Notes: generated by a model not told the origin, from the letters alone. 64,000 bases of DNA from Priestia aryabhattai (GCF_023715685.1 NZ_JAMBOQ010000006.1:92398-156397); one strand, 5' to 3'; counted from the stretch's first letter, positions 42,875 through 53,047 are shown. Made by a program: numbers and translations.

Positions 42875-42965
42875 CCCACCCTCGAAATTTTTTAATAATT
42901 AAAAAAATTTCGGGGTGGGAATCGAACCCACTAGAACCAGTTACCTGGTGGCGCACCATTTGCCT
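42875..42965 (-). ncRNA. Structured leader or small RNA with a tRNA-like T-arm
   Basis: Minus strand, 5' to 3': hairpin GGTG-CGC-CACC, hairpin CCAG-GTAA-CTGG (GNRA-like loop), then a perfect tRNA T-arm GTGGG-TTCGATT-CCCAC (42915-42931). The 3' strand of the T-arm can instead join an 18-bp hairpin (CCCACCC-CGAAATTTTTT with its complement, one bulge, 42875-42919). There is no complementary 5' acceptor strand, so it is not an ordinary tRNA. It lies between a good promoter and a GNAT gene. Confidence 0.6.
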
Positions 42966-42969
42966 TCCC

Positions 42970-42998
42970 ATTACAAGTCAACAAACATAAAAAGTCAA
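42970..42998 (-). promoter_or_regulatory. Promoter of the T-arm-like RNA/GNAT transcript
   Basis: Minus strand TTGACT (42993-42998), 17-bp spacer, TGTAAT (42970-42975). Transcription would begin near 42963, just before the first hairpin. Confidence 0.7.
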
Positions 42999-43083
42999 CG
43001 TGTGATGTTTATGCTTTTGTGAAATTCACATGCTTCTAAACGTATCATACTAAAAAAAATTAAAAAAGAAAATAGGTAAAATG

Positions 43084-44211
43084 TTAATTTTTTTTAAATA
43101 ATATTTTACCATCTATCATGGTGAAAATGGGCTTTGCTAAGTAGTGAAAGGGATGATGGCTCCATAGCACTAAATCAGCGTCTTTTCCTGCTTCGATACT
43201 GCCGATTCGATGATCGATACGGAGATTCCGAGCAGCAGCAATCGTGATGCCTTCCAATGCTTTTTGCTCTTCGAATCCTTCACGTACGGCAATGGATGCA
43301 CAAATATTTAAGTACTGAATGGGTGTATAAGGGTGGTCTGTTGTAATGGAAACTTCTACTCCTTCATTGCAGAGAGCTTGATAGGTTTTCCACGTTTTAT
43401 TCTTCAATTCAACTTTTGAGCGGCGTGTTAAAGTTGGTCCCACGCTTACTTTTAAATTTCTTCCACCCAGCTCTTTAGCAATTAAATGGCCTTCTGTACA
43501 GTGTTCAATACGAACGTCTAAATGAAATTCATCTGCTAAGCGCAGAGCTGATAGAATGTCATCGGCTCGGTGAGCATGAATTCGAACTGGAATCGCTCTA
43601 TTCAGGGCTTGAATGAGCGGTTTGATTCGCAAATCATCTTTATTGTCATTGCTTTTTGCATGATAAAAGGCTTCTCTCAGCATGCCCATAATACCCATTC
43701 GTGTAATTGATTCTTTATTGCCATGGCTGTGAATTCGTTTTGGATTTTCTCCTAGCGCAATCTTAAGTCCAGCTGTCTCTTGAATCAACATTTGAGAAAT
43801 ACTTGTTCCGGCTGTTTTAATAACGGATGTTGTACCTCCAATCACATTTGCACTTCCCGGCATAATGTGTACAGACGTAATACCCGCTTCAATGGCATCT
43901 TTAAACCCAGGATCTAAAGGATGTACACTGTCAAAAGCTCGGATATGGGGAGTCATAGGCTCGATTGTTTCGTTAGCATCATTCCCGGCCCAGCCGGTTC
44001 CTTCATCATATAATCCTAGATGTGTATGAACATCAATAAATCCAGGGAATAAATAACGCTGTTTGCAGTCAATGACTTCTACTTGAAGAGGAGGCTGCAA
44101 GTTTGGTCCAATTAAAACAATTTTTCCACCTTGAATGAGCACATCACTATTATAAATAGGTTTTGACGTAATAGGATAGAGCGTTGCATTTTTCAAGAGA
44201 ATGGTTTTCAT
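43084..44211 (-). CDS. Amidohydrolase, imidazolonepropionase-like
   Basis: 375 residues. Metal site HTHLG (FPGFIDVHTHLGLYDEG) near residue 60, later RIHAHRADDI, RIEHCTEGH and TTDHPYTP supply the other ligands. C-terminal GSIEAGKDADLVLWSHHPF closes the composite domain. Related proteins hydrolyse cyclic amides or dipeptides; substrate cannot be named. Not essential to the yfh order, as B. subtilis lacks it here, so it may be a lineage-specific insertion. Confidence 0.85.
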   Translation of the reverse strand: MKTILLKNATLYPITSKPIYNSDVLIQGGKIVLIGPNLQPPLQVEVIDCKQRYLFPGFIDVHTHLGLYDEGTGWAGNDANETIEPMTPHIRAFDSVHPLDPGFKDAIEAGITSVHIMPGSANVIGGTTSVIKTAGTSISQMLIQETAGLKIALGENPKRIHSHGNKESITRMGIMGMLREAFYHAKSNDNKDDLRIKPLIQALNRAIPVRIHAHRADDILSALRLADEFHLDVRIEHCTEGHLIAKELGGRNLKVSVGPTLTRRSKVELKNKTWKTYQALCNEGVEVSITTDHPYTPIQYLNICASIAVREGFEEQKALEGITIAAARNLRIDHRIGSIEAGKDADLVLWSHHPFHYLAKPIFTMIDGKILFKKN

Positions 44212-44272
44212 AAAGGATACTCCTATCTATCGGCAGCTTAGTCACCTGTTTTAGGGAAACAACAAAGAATAA

Positions 44273-45175
44273 CTAGAGCAAATCTCGCAAGGCATCTTCT
44301 AATACAGTATATGTAAAAATGTAATTCTGTTGAATCAATTTTTCAGGTAAAACGCGCTGTCCTTTTAAAATAATCATGCTCATTTCTCCCATCAGCAGCT
44401 GAAGGCCAAAGCTAGGTACGGGCATCCAGTGAGGGCGATTCAATACTTTTCCAATCGTCTTTCCAAACTCTTTCATTTGAACGGGATTTGGGGCAGTTAC
44501 ATTAACAGGTCCCTCTATTTGTTCGGTATGAATACAATAATCAATAATTTTGACGACGTCTTGAAGATGCACCCAAGACATCCACTGCTCTCCGGAACCG
44601 ACTGTTCCTCCTGCAAATAATTTATAAGGAAGGGCAGTAGAAAGAAGTGCGCCGCCATCTTTACCTAATATAACGCCGAATCTTGTTAAGACAGTACGAA
44701 TATTGAGTTCCATAGCTTTTAGCGCTTCGTTTTCCCACTTTTTTACCGTTTTAGCTAAAAAGTCTGTACCGATGGATGGAGAAGCTTCTGTGAACGTTTT
44801 TTTAGTTGATGTCCCGTAATAACCAACAGCGCTTGCATTTACGTAAAGGGATGGTTTTTCGGGTAAGGCAGCCATAATGCGAAGGATTTCTTGAGTAGAA
44901 GAAAGGCGACTTTCCACGATAGCTTTTTTGCGCTCGTCCGTCCAGCGGCCGCTGTTAAGTGAAACGCCAGCTAAATTGATAAAAACGTCTGCTCCTTCTA
45001 TTTGCTCTTCAGGTTGGCTATTTTCTTGCATCCACTCTACATATTTAAGTTTCGGATCTCTTGCGGCTTTATCTGCATTGCGTGTTAAAATATATACATA
45101 ATGTTTTTGTGTTAAGAAATGTTTTGTTAAAGCTTTACCTACGAATCCAGTTCCTCCAGCAATAACAATTTTCAT
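44273..45175 (-). CDS. yfhF: TIGR01777-type NAD-dependent epimerase, YfhF
   Basis: 300 residues from ATG 45175, which follows AAGGAGG; the 40 codons upstream are excluded. N-terminal Rossmann GGTGFVGKALT, NLAGVSLNSGRWTDERK, and the SDR39U1-type C-terminus (PHWMPVPSFGLQLLMGEM). B. subtilis YfhF is ~303 residues and also divergent from recX. Substrate unknown. Confidence 0.92.
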   Translation of the reverse strand: MKIVIAGGTGFVGKALTKHFLTQKHYVYILTRNADKAARDPKLKYVEWMQENSQPEEQIEGADVFINLAGVSLNSGRWTDERKKAIVESRLSSTQEILRIMAALPEKPSLYVNASAVGYYGTSTKKTFTEASPSIGTDFLAKTVKKWENEALKAMELNIRTVLTRFGVILGKDGGALLSTALPYKLFAGGTVGSGEQWMSWVHLQDVVKIIDYCIHTEQIEGPVNVTAPNPVQMKEFGKTIGKVLNRPHWMPVPSFGLQLLMGEMSMIILKGQRVLPEKLIQQNYIFTYTVLEDALRDLL

Positions 45176-45272
45176 ATGAACTTCCTCCTTTATTGAGATA
45201 AATAAAAATGTGTATGATACGATTGGCGGTTCTTCAGCCATCAATTTAATAAGAAATATGAGGTGAAGGTGA

Positions 45273-46082
45273 ATGCCTGTTGTCACAAAGATCACAACGC
45301 AAAAGAATAGCGGTGAACGTTATAATGTGTATTTAGATTACGGTAAAGGTGAAGAGTTTGGCTTTGGTGTTGACGAAAATGTCCTCATCAAATACGGCTT
45401 AAAAAAAGGTCGTGAGCTTGATGAGTTTGAATTAACGGAAATTCAGTACGCAGATGATGAGAAAAAAGCTTATAATTTAGCGATCACTTACTTATCTTAT
45501 CGAATGCGCTCTGAAAAAGAGGTACATGATTATTTAAAGAAAAAAGAAATTAACTCTACTATTATTCAACAAGTTATTCAGAAATTAGTGAGCCACCGTT
45601 ATTTAAATGATGAAGAGTTTGCGAAAGCATTTGTGTTAACTCAGATGAATACGACACCAAAAGGACCAAATGTGATTCAAAGAGAATTAAAAGAAAAGGG
45701 GATTTCTGACTCCATTATTACCCTTAGTTTATGTGAATACCCTGAAGAACAGCAAATTCAAACTGCTGTGAAATTAATTGAAAAGTTAAAAGGGAAATAC
45801 AAGAAATTATCTCAAGTGATGATGAAACAAAAAATGGAACAAGCATTGGCAGTGAAGGGCTATTCTTTTTCTATTATTCAAGAAGCGTTTCAGCGCACGG
45901 ACACAGAAAAAGAAAGTGATGAGGTTTGGGAAGCTCTGCAATATCAAGGGATGAAAGCTCATCGTCGTTTTTCAAAATATGAAGGCTGGGAGTATCAGCA
46001 AAAAATGAAGCAGGCTCTTTATAGAAAAGGGTTCTCTATTGACCAAATTGAATCATTTTTAGCTTCTATGGAAGAGGAATAA
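45273..46082 (+). CDS. recX: Recombination regulator RecX
   Basis: 269 residues, the long Bacillus form. Three-helix RecX repeats: YRMRSEKEVHDYLKKK, HRYLNDEEFAKAFV and RKGFSIDQIESFL at the end. An N-terminal ~60-residue beta extension (TKITTQKNSGERYNVYLDYG) is typical of Bacillus RecX. It modulates RecA filaments. ATG 45273 follows GAGGTGAAGGTGA. Divergent from yfhF; terminator right after the stop. Confidence 0.92.
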   Translation: MPVVTKITTQKNSGERYNVYLDYGKGEEFGFGVDENVLIKYGLKKGRELDEFELTEIQYADDEKKAYNLAITYLSYRMRSEKEVHDYLKKKEINSTIIQQVIQKLVSHRYLNDEEFAKAFVLTQMNTTPKGPNVIQRELKEKGISDSIITLSLCEYPEEQQIQTAVKLIEKLKGKYKKLSQVMMKQKMEQALAVKGYSFSIIQEAFQRTDTEKESDEVWEALQYQGMKAHRRFSKYEGWEYQQKMKQALYRKGFSIDQIESFLASMEEE

Positions 46083-46113
46083 ACCGTCCGTGAAAATGGA
46101 CGGTTCTTTTTTA
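46082..46113 (+). terminator. Terminator after recX
   Basis: AACCGTCC/GGACGGTT stem, 8-nt loop, then a T-rich stretch. It abuts the 3' end of the converging SDR gene. Confidence 0.8.
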
Positions 46114-46764
46114 AAACAAAATATCTTCTGAGTCATTCTGCTGTTTATAAATAATCTCAGCAATTTCTAAAGCTGAGCGCAATCGGCTTTTATCTTTAAT
46201 ATGGTTGTTGTGATCCCAAAAAGGAGTATTCATGCCGCCCATATAAGCTGCAATCATATGAAGGTTGGTATCTTGATACTCCACTTTTAAACTTTCTGTA
46301 AATCCCCTTACGCCAAATTTACTTGCCACATAGACGCTTTCATTAGCTTTCCCGCGAAGTCCTGCAGTTGAAATGATATTCATAACTTTAGGTTCAGGTC
46401 TCGTCAAGAGATGAGGCATAAGCGCTTGTGTTAAAAAAATAGTTCCTTTTACATTTGTATCGATGACTTCATCGATAGCTTGTTTTGTATAATCCGTCAA
46501 CGGACCAAAATGCCCAATGCCTGCATTATTGATGAGGATATCTACTGAATGCTGCATCAGCAGTTTTTCTACAGATTTTCCTACTTCTTCGTACTTTGTA
46601 ATATCTACAGGCATCGTATATACGTTATCTCCTAGCTCATGCTGCGCCTCATTTAATTTCTGTTGATTACGTCCAGCTAGAATGACGTTGTAGTCTTTTG
46701 CGTAAAGTTTTGCGAGTTCTTTTCCAAGACCCGTCGCACCGCCTGTGATTAGCACTGTTTTCAT
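46111..46764 (-). CDS. Short-chain dehydrogenase/reductase
   Basis: 217 residues. TGGATGLG cofactor motif, NNAG, and catalytic Ser-Tyr-Lys (STAGLRGKANESVYVASK). ATG 46764 is 8 nt after AAGGGAG; TTG 46770 is rejected. Resembles YueD-type small SDRs. Substrate unknown. Confidence 0.88.
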   Translation of the reverse strand: MKTVLITGGATGLGKELAKLYAKDYNVILAGRNQQKLNEAQHELGDNVYTMPVDITKYEEVGKSVEKLLMQHSVDILINNAGIGHFGPLTDYTKQAIDEVIDTNVKGTIFLTQALMPHLLTRPEPKVMNIISTAGLRGKANESVYVASKFGVRGFTESLKVEYQDTNLHMIAAYMGGMNTPFWDHNNHIKDKSRLRSALEIAEIIYKQQNDSEDILF

Positions 46765-46846
46765 TCCCAAAACTCCCTTTTCATAGTCTCCCTTTAGTTA
46801 TACCTTTTGTTATAATAAAATGAAAGCAAACAAGGGGGAAAACAGC

Positions 46847-47161
46847 ATGTCTGAAAAACGTTACAGCGATATGACGACGTATGAACTTCAACAAGAAATT
46901 GGGTCTCTTCAAGAAAAAGCACGAAAAGCTGAACAGCTTGGCATGGTCAATGAGTATGCAGTATTAGAAAGAAAAGTAACAATGGCTAGATCGTATTTAT
47001 TGGATCCCGAAACGTTTAAAGCAGGGGAAGTATATGAAATTCAAGGAGATCCGGGTTCGTATTTTAAAATTGATTATATGAACGGAGTTTTTGCATGGGG
47101 GTTTAGGCTTGGTGCACCGCAAAAAGAAGAGGCATTACCTATTTCCATGTTGAAAAAATAA
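46847..47161 (+). CDS. yfhH: YfhH family protein
   Basis: 104 residues, identical in length to B. subtilis YfhH. N-terminal helical half (YSDMTTYELQQEIGSLQEKARKAEQ, shown in part) and a C-terminal SH3-like half (AGEVYEIQGDPGSYFKIDY). ATG 46847 is preceded by AAGGGGG. Function unknown; order recX-yfhH-sspK-yfhJ is conserved. Confidence 0.88.
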   Translation: MSEKRYSDMTTYELQQEIGSLQEKARKAEQLGMVNEYAVLERKVTMARSYLLDPETFKAGEVYEIQGDPGSYFKIDYMNGVFAWGFRLGAPQKEEALPISMLKK

Positions 47162-47169
47162 AGGGACGA

Positions 47170-47205
47170 ACAAGCAGCACGAAGTAGTGCTGCTTGTTTG
47201 ATTTC
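47170..47205. terminator. Hairpin between yfhH and sspK
   Basis: ACAAGCAGCAC GAAGTA GTGCTGCTTGT, 11-bp perfect stem; T-tract weak on both sides. Confidence 0.65.
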
Positions 47206-47240
47206 TATATTCACTCTATTTTTAAACATAGAGCAAGCGG

Positions 47241-47396
47241 TTATTCTTCGCGCTCATTAGAAGCATGCATACGTTCTTGAGGGTGCGTGTTAATTGTTCC
47301 ATTTGCACGTTTTGAAGCGTACTCAGCTTTTGCTCGAGGTTCGCCCTCAAACTTATTACCATGTTGGTTTGGAAAATCTTTTGCTTTATTGCGCAT
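47241..47396 (-). CDS. sspK: Small acid-soluble spore protein K
   Basis: 51 residues: [20 protein letters not shown] then a [12 protein letters not shown] tail, matching minor SASP SspK of B. subtilis (50 residues). ATG 47396 follows AAAGGAG; the upstream 17 codons are not translated. Expected in the forespore under sigma-G, though no clear sigma-G promoter was found. Confidence 0.9.
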   Translation of the reverse strand: MRNKAKDFPNQHGNKFEGEPRAKAEYASKRANGTINTHPQERMHASNEREE

Positions 47397-47531
47397 CGAT
47401 ACCTCTCCTTTTACAACAGAAAGCGTTGCGGTTATGATATAGTACATGAGGGAGTGAATAACTCCGCATTTATAGTGTAAGTTAAAAGTGCAAACATACT
47501 CATAAAGAATTTTGGTAATCGAGGTGTTCTT

Positions 47532-47801
47532 ATGAACGATATATTTGAAAGATTAACGAATCAGCTATTAAATAAAAACAGTTCGCTCTCATACGCTCAA
47601 GCGCGCACGTGGGTTGAACTTTTCTGGGAAGATTTTGAGTCATCTTACGCAAAAGCCGGATATGATTATAAAGGTAAAGAAGCGACGGAAAAGGTTGTTA
47701 CGATGTATATCAACAGCTACGGTGACAAACTTCATGAAATCGCGGTTAAAAACCCTAAATATCAGCATTTATTAAATAACGATGACTATTTAAAACATTA
47801 A
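47532..47801 (+). CDS. yfhJ: YfhJ family protein (WVELL domain)
   Basis: 89 residues with the [22 protein letters not shown] core, the WVELL-type motif. ATG follows GAGGTG. Small, acidic, cytoplasmic; function unknown. Position between sspK and yfhP matches B. subtilis. Confidence 0.87.
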   Translation: MNDIFERLTNQLLNKNSSLSYAQARTWVELFWEDFESSYAKAGYDYKGKEATEKVVTMYINSYGDKLHEIAVKNPKYQHLLNNDDYLKH

Positions 47802-47803
47802 AT

Positions 47804-47838
47804 AAAAACGAACCGTCTTGAGCAGACGGTTCGTTTTT
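47804..47838. terminator. Bidirectional terminator, yfhJ/yfhP
   Basis: AAAAACGAACCGTCT TGAGC AGACGGTTCGTTTTT, 15-bp perfect stem. Confidence 0.9.
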
Positions 47839-47864
47839 GGGTTTCATATTTGTTCTTGTTATGA

Positions 47865-48845
47865 TTAGTGCGGGAGATAATCAAGCTTTTTACGCAATTT
47901 TTTCTCACTGAAAATCCAACCTGTGTACGAACAAATGATATTTAAATTGTAATCAAGCTGGACTACGGCTACAAATGGATAGTAGTCCTTGCTGCGGTAG
48001 CGTAAATCAATAAAGCGCACTTCAATGTGGTCGTTATATTCGTCCAGCTCCCATCTATAAATAGGTGAAAATGAAAGAAAAGCAGATAAATTTTCATCTT
48101 TTTTCGCTACTTCAATTACGGCTGATTCGGGGATTGGAACTTTATCAAACGTATCATAAATAAAAATTTCTTCTCCGATTGCTCTTCCTACATGAAAATA
48201 CTTTTCGGTCGTCACAGCTAAATGCCAGTGAGTGAAACGCAGCGTAGGAGAGATATTGAGCTTGATGACATCAGGAAACTGTTTTCGAAGCTTCTTGGCG
48301 ATTTGGTGGCGCATATAAAAGCGCAATCCATAGTAAAACGCCAATAACACATACAGCGTAATGAATGTTGGTCCCGGCTCTGCTCCAACAAACCAGATTA
48401 GAATCGCAAGTACGTGAGCTGAGAAAATCACGTAATCAAACGTGTTGATTACGCCAAGCGCAATCCATTTATTTGTAAAAGGCCGTAAAGCCTGCGTGCC
48501 ATAAGCGTTAAAGATATCAACAAAAACGTGAATAATGACGCCTGCAAAGGTCCACATCCATAGATGCAGTAAGTTAGCTCCTGGCAGCAGAAGCGAAAGA
48601 ATGAGCACGATAAGCAAAGGCCATAAAATAACGGCTGGGATAGAATGTGTAATTCCACGGTGATTGCGGATATACTGTGCATTGTTTCGCAGCTTTAAAA
48701 CAGTGTCTAAATCAGGTGCTAATGACCCGGCCATTACGCCAATCATTACAGCATCCAATGTGGCTGTATTCGCAGATACAGTGGGGTCTAATGTTGCAAG
48801 GCCGCCTAGAGCGATTCCCATTGCAATGTGTGTACCAGTATCCAG
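47865..48845 (-). CDS. yfhP: Membrane-bound metal-dependent hydrolase YfhP (YdjM family)
   Basis: 326 residues if translation begins at CTG 48845. That codon is 8 nt after AAAGGAGG, and the product then opens LDTGTHIAMGIALGGLATLD, aligning with the B. subtilis YfhP start; the first ATG (48821) has no ribosome site and would lose the THIAMG motif. Conserved APDLDTVLKL and NHRGITHSIP give metal ligands. About five membrane spans in the first 180 residues, then a cytoplasmic domain. Unusual start codon; see findings. Confidence 0.88.
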   Translation of the reverse strand: MDTGTHIAMGIALGGLATLDPTVSANTATLDAVMIGVMAGSLAPDLDTVLKLRNNAQYIRNHRGITHSIPAVILWPLLIVLILSLLLPGANLLHLWMWTFAGVIIHVFVDIFNAYGTQALRPFTNKWIALGVINTFDYVIFSAHVLAILIWFVGAEPGPTFITLYVLLAFYYGLRFYMRHQIAKKLRKQFPDVIKLNISPTLRFTHWHLAVTTEKYFHVGRAIGEEIFIYDTFDKVPIPESAVIEVAKKDENLSAFLSFSPIYRWELDEYNDHIEVRFIDLRYRSKDYYPFVAVVQLDYNLNIICSYTGWIFSEKKLRKKLDYLPH

Positions 48846-49084
48846 AGCGAACTCCTCCTTTGTAAAATGACGATCTTAGATTATCCTAATTCAGCATGGA
48901 AGCTTGATTTAGGGCGAAAAATCTCGCTTTATTACTAACGCAGCAAATTAGCTGTTTTTATTCATTATTTGAACAATTCATTTTACTATTCATATTTGTA
49001 GTTGTTATAAGGTTATCATAAAGTTACTAAGATTCAAAAAGCAACACATTGTATATGTATAGTTAATACCTCGGAGGCTATGAC

Positions 49085-50179
49085 GTGAAACAAAGTAAAG
49101 ATATTGTACAAAATTTCGATATTCGAGCATTTCAAGATGACCTAATCTCTTGGTTTGAGCAGGAACAGCGCATTTTACCTTGGCGTCAAGATCAGGACCC
49201 TTATAAAGTTTGGGTATCTGAAATTATGCTTCAACAAACGAGAGTAGATACGGTCATTCCGTATTTTAATAATTTTATTAGCAAATTTCCCACTATCAAA
49301 GACTTAGCTTATGCGAATGAAGACGATGTTTTAAAAGCGTGGGAAGGGTTAGGCTATTATTCCCGTGCCCGTAATTTACAAACTGCCGTTCGAGAAGTTC
49401 ACGAACAATACGGGGGAGAAGTTCCAAATACGCCAGCAGAAATCTCTAAATTAAAAGGAGTAGGTCCCTATACAACAGGAGCCATTTTAAGTATTGCCTA
49501 CGGAGTGCCGCAGCCTGCTGTAGATGGAAATGTCATGCGTGTGCTATCGCGCATTTTATCCGTTTGGGATGATATTGCAAAACCGAAAACAAGAAAGCTG
49601 TTTGAAGATATCGTGCATGAAATTATTTCAAAAGATAATCCTTCCTATTTCAATCAAGGCATGATGGAACTTGGTGCCATTGTCTGTACACCAACTTCTC
49701 CTTCCTGTTTGTTATGTCCAGTTCGCGAATACTGCCGCGCGTTTGAAGAAGGAGTGCAGAATGAGCTTCCTGTTAAATCAAAGAAAAAAGCGCCGCGTGC
49801 TCTTCAGCTTGCTGCAGCGGTGATTAAAGACGAGGAAGGAAATTATCTGATTCATAAACGTCCAAGCAAAGGACTTTTAGCTAACCTATGGGAATTTCCA
49901 AATATAGAAGTAGATCTTAGTATAGCGCCAGATCATCAGCAGCTTCAGGCATTTATTCAAAATGAGTACGGAGCTGATATTAAAATCCATGCACCGTTTA
50001 CGACAATTCAGCATGTGTTTTCTCATATCGTCTGGAACATCACAGTATATGAAGCAGAGCTTGTAAGTGATATCAGTGCATTAAAAAATTTGAAAGTGGT
50101 TTCTGAAAAAGAGTTAGAACAATATGCATTTCCTGTTTCCCATCAAAAAATCTTAAAAGAATATTTACTTGTTAAATAA
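49085..50179 (+). CDS. mutY: A/G-specific adenine DNA glycosylase MutY
   Basis: 364 residues. Catalytic Glu in [14 protein letters not shown], helix-hairpin-helix [12 protein letters not shown] with the later catalytic Asp (AVDGNVMRV), [4Fe-4S] cysteines C-x6-C-x2-C-x5-C in [17 protein letters not shown], and a C-terminal NUDIX-like domain for 8-oxoG recognition. Removes A opposite 8-oxoG. GTG start after CGGAGG. Same place as B. subtilis yfhQ. Confidence 0.96.
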   Translation: MKQSKDIVQNFDIRAFQDDLISWFEQEQRILPWRQDQDPYKVWVSEIMLQQTRVDTVIPYFNNFISKFPTIKDLAYANEDDVLKAWEGLGYYSRARNLQTAVREVHEQYGGEVPNTPAEISKLKGVGPYTTGAILSIAYGVPQPAVDGNVMRVLSRILSVWDDIAKPKTRKLFEDIVHEIISKDNPSYFNQGMMELGAIVCTPTSPSCLLCPVREYCRAFEEGVQNELPVKSKKKAPRALQLAAAVIKDEEGNYLIHKRPSKGLLANLWEFPNIEVDLSIAPDHQQLQAFIQNEYGADIKIHAPFTTIQHVFSHIVWNITVYEAELVSDISALKNLKVVSEKELEQYAFPVSHQKILKEYLLVK

Positions 50180-50212
50180 AAGAAGCGTGGATAAACTCCG
50201 CGCTTCTTTTAT

Positions 50213-50214
<2 letters not shown>
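50177..50214. terminator. Bidirectional terminator, mutY/yfhS
   Basis: AAAAGAAGCG and CGCTTCTTTT arms around a 13-nt loop. Confidence 0.8.
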
Positions 50215-51303
<1,089 letters not shown>

Positions 51304-51349
51304 GGTAAATGTGTTTTGTGCTTGCGTTTTAAAATACTGAAAAAAGTTT

Positions 51350-51379
51350 GCATACCCTATTTACCTCCCGGGCATATTA
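51350..51379 (+). promoter_or_regulatory. Sigma-G (forespore) promoter of sspE
   Basis: GCATA (51350-51354), 18-bp spacer, CATATTA (51373-51379), close to the sigma-G consensus. It is ~20 bp before the sspE Shine-Dalgarno. Confidence 0.8.
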
Positions 51380-51400
51380 ATTTTCGTGGAGGTGATTACA

Positions 51401-51694
51401 ATGGCAAAACAAACAAACAAAACAGCATCTGGTACAAGCACACAACACGTGAAAAACCAAAATGCTCAAGCATCTAAAAACAACTTCGGTACTGAATTTG
51501 GTAGCGAAACAAATGTACAAGAAGTGAAACAACAAAATGCACAAGCTGCGGCAAACAAAAGCCAAAATGCTCAAGCATCTAAAAACAACTTCGGTACTGA
51601 ATTTGCTAGCGAAACAAGTGCTCAAGAAGTGAGACAACAAAACGCACAAGCTGAAGCAAAGAAAAACCAAAACTCTGGTAAATACCAAGGTTAA
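51401..51694 (+). CDS. sspE: Gamma-type small acid-soluble spore protein SspE
   Basis: 97 residues. Two copies of NAQASKNNFGTEF, each with a germination-protease-type site (TEF-GS / TEF-AS). The DNA repeat is exact over 44 bp (51457-51500 and 51562-51605, 105 bp apart). Serves as an amino acid store in spores; does not bind DNA. ATG 51401 follows GGAGGTG. Forespore expression is supported by the sigma-G promoter. Confidence 0.96.
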   Translation: MAKQTNKTASGTSTQHVKNQNAQASKNNFGTEFGSETNVQEVKQQNAQAAANKSQNAQASKNNFGTEFASETSAQEVRQQNAQAEAKKNQNSGKYQG

Positions 51695-51699
51695 TAACA

Positions 51700-51748
51700 A
51701 AAGCGAACTTAACGTCTTTTATACGGCGATGTTAAGTTCGCTTTTTCT
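51700..51748 (+). terminator. Terminator after sspE
   Basis: AAGCGAACTTAAC paired with GTTAAGTTCGCTTT across a 17-nt loop, then T-rich. Confidence 0.85.
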
Positions 51749-51883
51749 TATATAAAAAGCAACAAAGTATGACAAAACTTCTTGAAACTTTACACAACTC
51801 GTCAAAGGAATCTGGATCATCTAAACAGAATGTTAACAGAAGTGCCGCGTGTATGGTTAAAGCAAATAGGGAGGAGCTATCGT

Positions 51884-52144
51884 ATGAAAAAATTTGATCA
51901 GCTAGTGACTCAACAATTAGAGACCATGGATCAACTTCTGTTTTTGCAGTCTGAGATTGAGCGCTGTCAGGAAATCGAAGGTGAACTAATAAAACTTCAT
52001 GAAGAAGCAGAGCTTCATTCTGTGCAAGATGAAATTAGTAAAATGAAGCTAAAATTAAAAGAGATTCAATTGACGTTTGAAGCACAAACCGAAGACATTA
52101 TTCGTACATATAAAAGTGAAGGGGCTTGCTCTACACTTGCTTAA
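51884..52144 (+). CDS. ygaB: YgaB-like coiled-coil protein
   Basis: 86 residues from ATG 51884, behind GGGAGGAG; the upstream part of the frame has no signal. Almost entirely helical with heptad-like Leu/Ile/Met spacing. B. subtilis YgaB (~83 residues) lies at the same place. Function unknown. Confidence 0.82.
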   Translation: MKKFDQLVTQQLETMDQLLFLQSEIERCQEIEGELIKLHEEAELHSVQDEISKMKLKLKEIQLTFEAQTEDIIRTYKSEGACSTLA

Positions 52145-52154
52145 TGAACATTGA

Positions 52155-52218
52155 TGTGTCACTTCCTCTCTTTTTTAAGGCTGTCAAGCAAAGGAAAAGT
52201 AGGGGAAGTGACTTTTTT
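52155..52218 (+). terminator. Terminator after ygaB
   Basis: GTCACTTCC pairs with GGAAGTGAC across a long loop, then T6. Weaker than most in the window. Confidence 0.6.
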
Positions 52219-52339
52219 GAACTCAAGGAGGTTAGCACATTTGTGTTAAAATGAGAGAGAAACCGTTATAATAAACATAAGACAAATGGAGACGTTATAT
52301 GAATTTTTTTAAGTGCTAAAATGAAAGTAGGTATTGGAG

Positions 52340-52876
52340 ATGGGAATTCCGGTGGAAGGAGAAACAATTCAAATACACAGCTACAAGCATAATGGACATA
52401 TTCATCGCGTGTGGGATCGGACAACCGTATTAAAAGCAACCAATAACTTAGTGATTGGAGGAAATGATCGTACGGTCGTTACAGAATCAGATGGACGAAC
52501 ATGGGTCACAAGAGAGCCTGCAATTTGTTATTTTCATGCTCAGCAGTGGTTTAACGTCATTGGGATGATTCGTGAAGATGGAATTTATTATTACTGTAAT
52601 ATCAGTTCGCCGTTCATTTATGATGACAATGAAGCGCTCAAATATATTGATTATGATTTAGATATCAAAGTCTATCCAGATATGACATACACACTTCTTG
52701 ATGAAGATGAATATGAGAAGCATCGAAAAGAAATGAATTATCCAGAAGTAATTGACCGTATTTTACATAATCACGTAGAGGAGTTAAAAGGTTGGATTCG
52801 ACAGCGAAAAGGCCCGTTTGCTCCAGATTTCATTGACATTTGGTATGAGCGCTTTTTAACATATCGGCATTCTTGA
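52340..52876 (+). CDS. ygaC: DUF402 nucleoside tri-/diphosphatase family protein YgaC
   Basis: 178 residues. The DUF402 barrel is clear: [38 protein letters not shown], then [20 protein letters not shown] with Asp/Glu metal ligands. Family members hydrolyse nucleoside tri- and diphosphates. ATG 52340 matches the homologue start; TTG 52334 precedes it in frame. Confidence 0.9.
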   Translation: MGIPVEGETIQIHSYKHNGHIHRVWDRTTVLKATNNLVIGGNDRTVVTESDGRTWVTREPAICYFHAQQWFNVIGMIREDGIYYYCNISSPFIYDDNEALKYIDYDLDIKVYPDMTYTLLDEDEYEKHRKEMNYPEVIDRILHNHVEELKGWIRQRKGPFAPDFIDIWYERFLTYRHS

Positions 52877-53047
52877 TGAATGATCTAGAGAGAACATTAT
52901 GTTAGGCCGTCTAAAGCTGACTGTTTGATATAATGTTCTTTTTGGCGTTATGCTCACCATCTTTTAGAAGAGATAAAAGCACTAAAAAAATGACGCATGT
53001 ATATATACTAAGAAAGCTTGCCCTCATAGATAGAAAGGGGAGATTTT

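Noticed and set aside
42915..42931. A functional tRNA gene around the T-arm-like hairpin
   Set aside because: The bases after the T-arm (CCCGAAA) have no complementary acceptor strand within 100 nt upstream, and no anticodon arm of 5 bp with a 7-nt loop is present.
42829..42965. A T-box riboswitch before the GNAT gene
   Set aside because: The conserved T-box antiterminator sequence (GGGTGG-ACCGCG type) and a specifier loop are missing.
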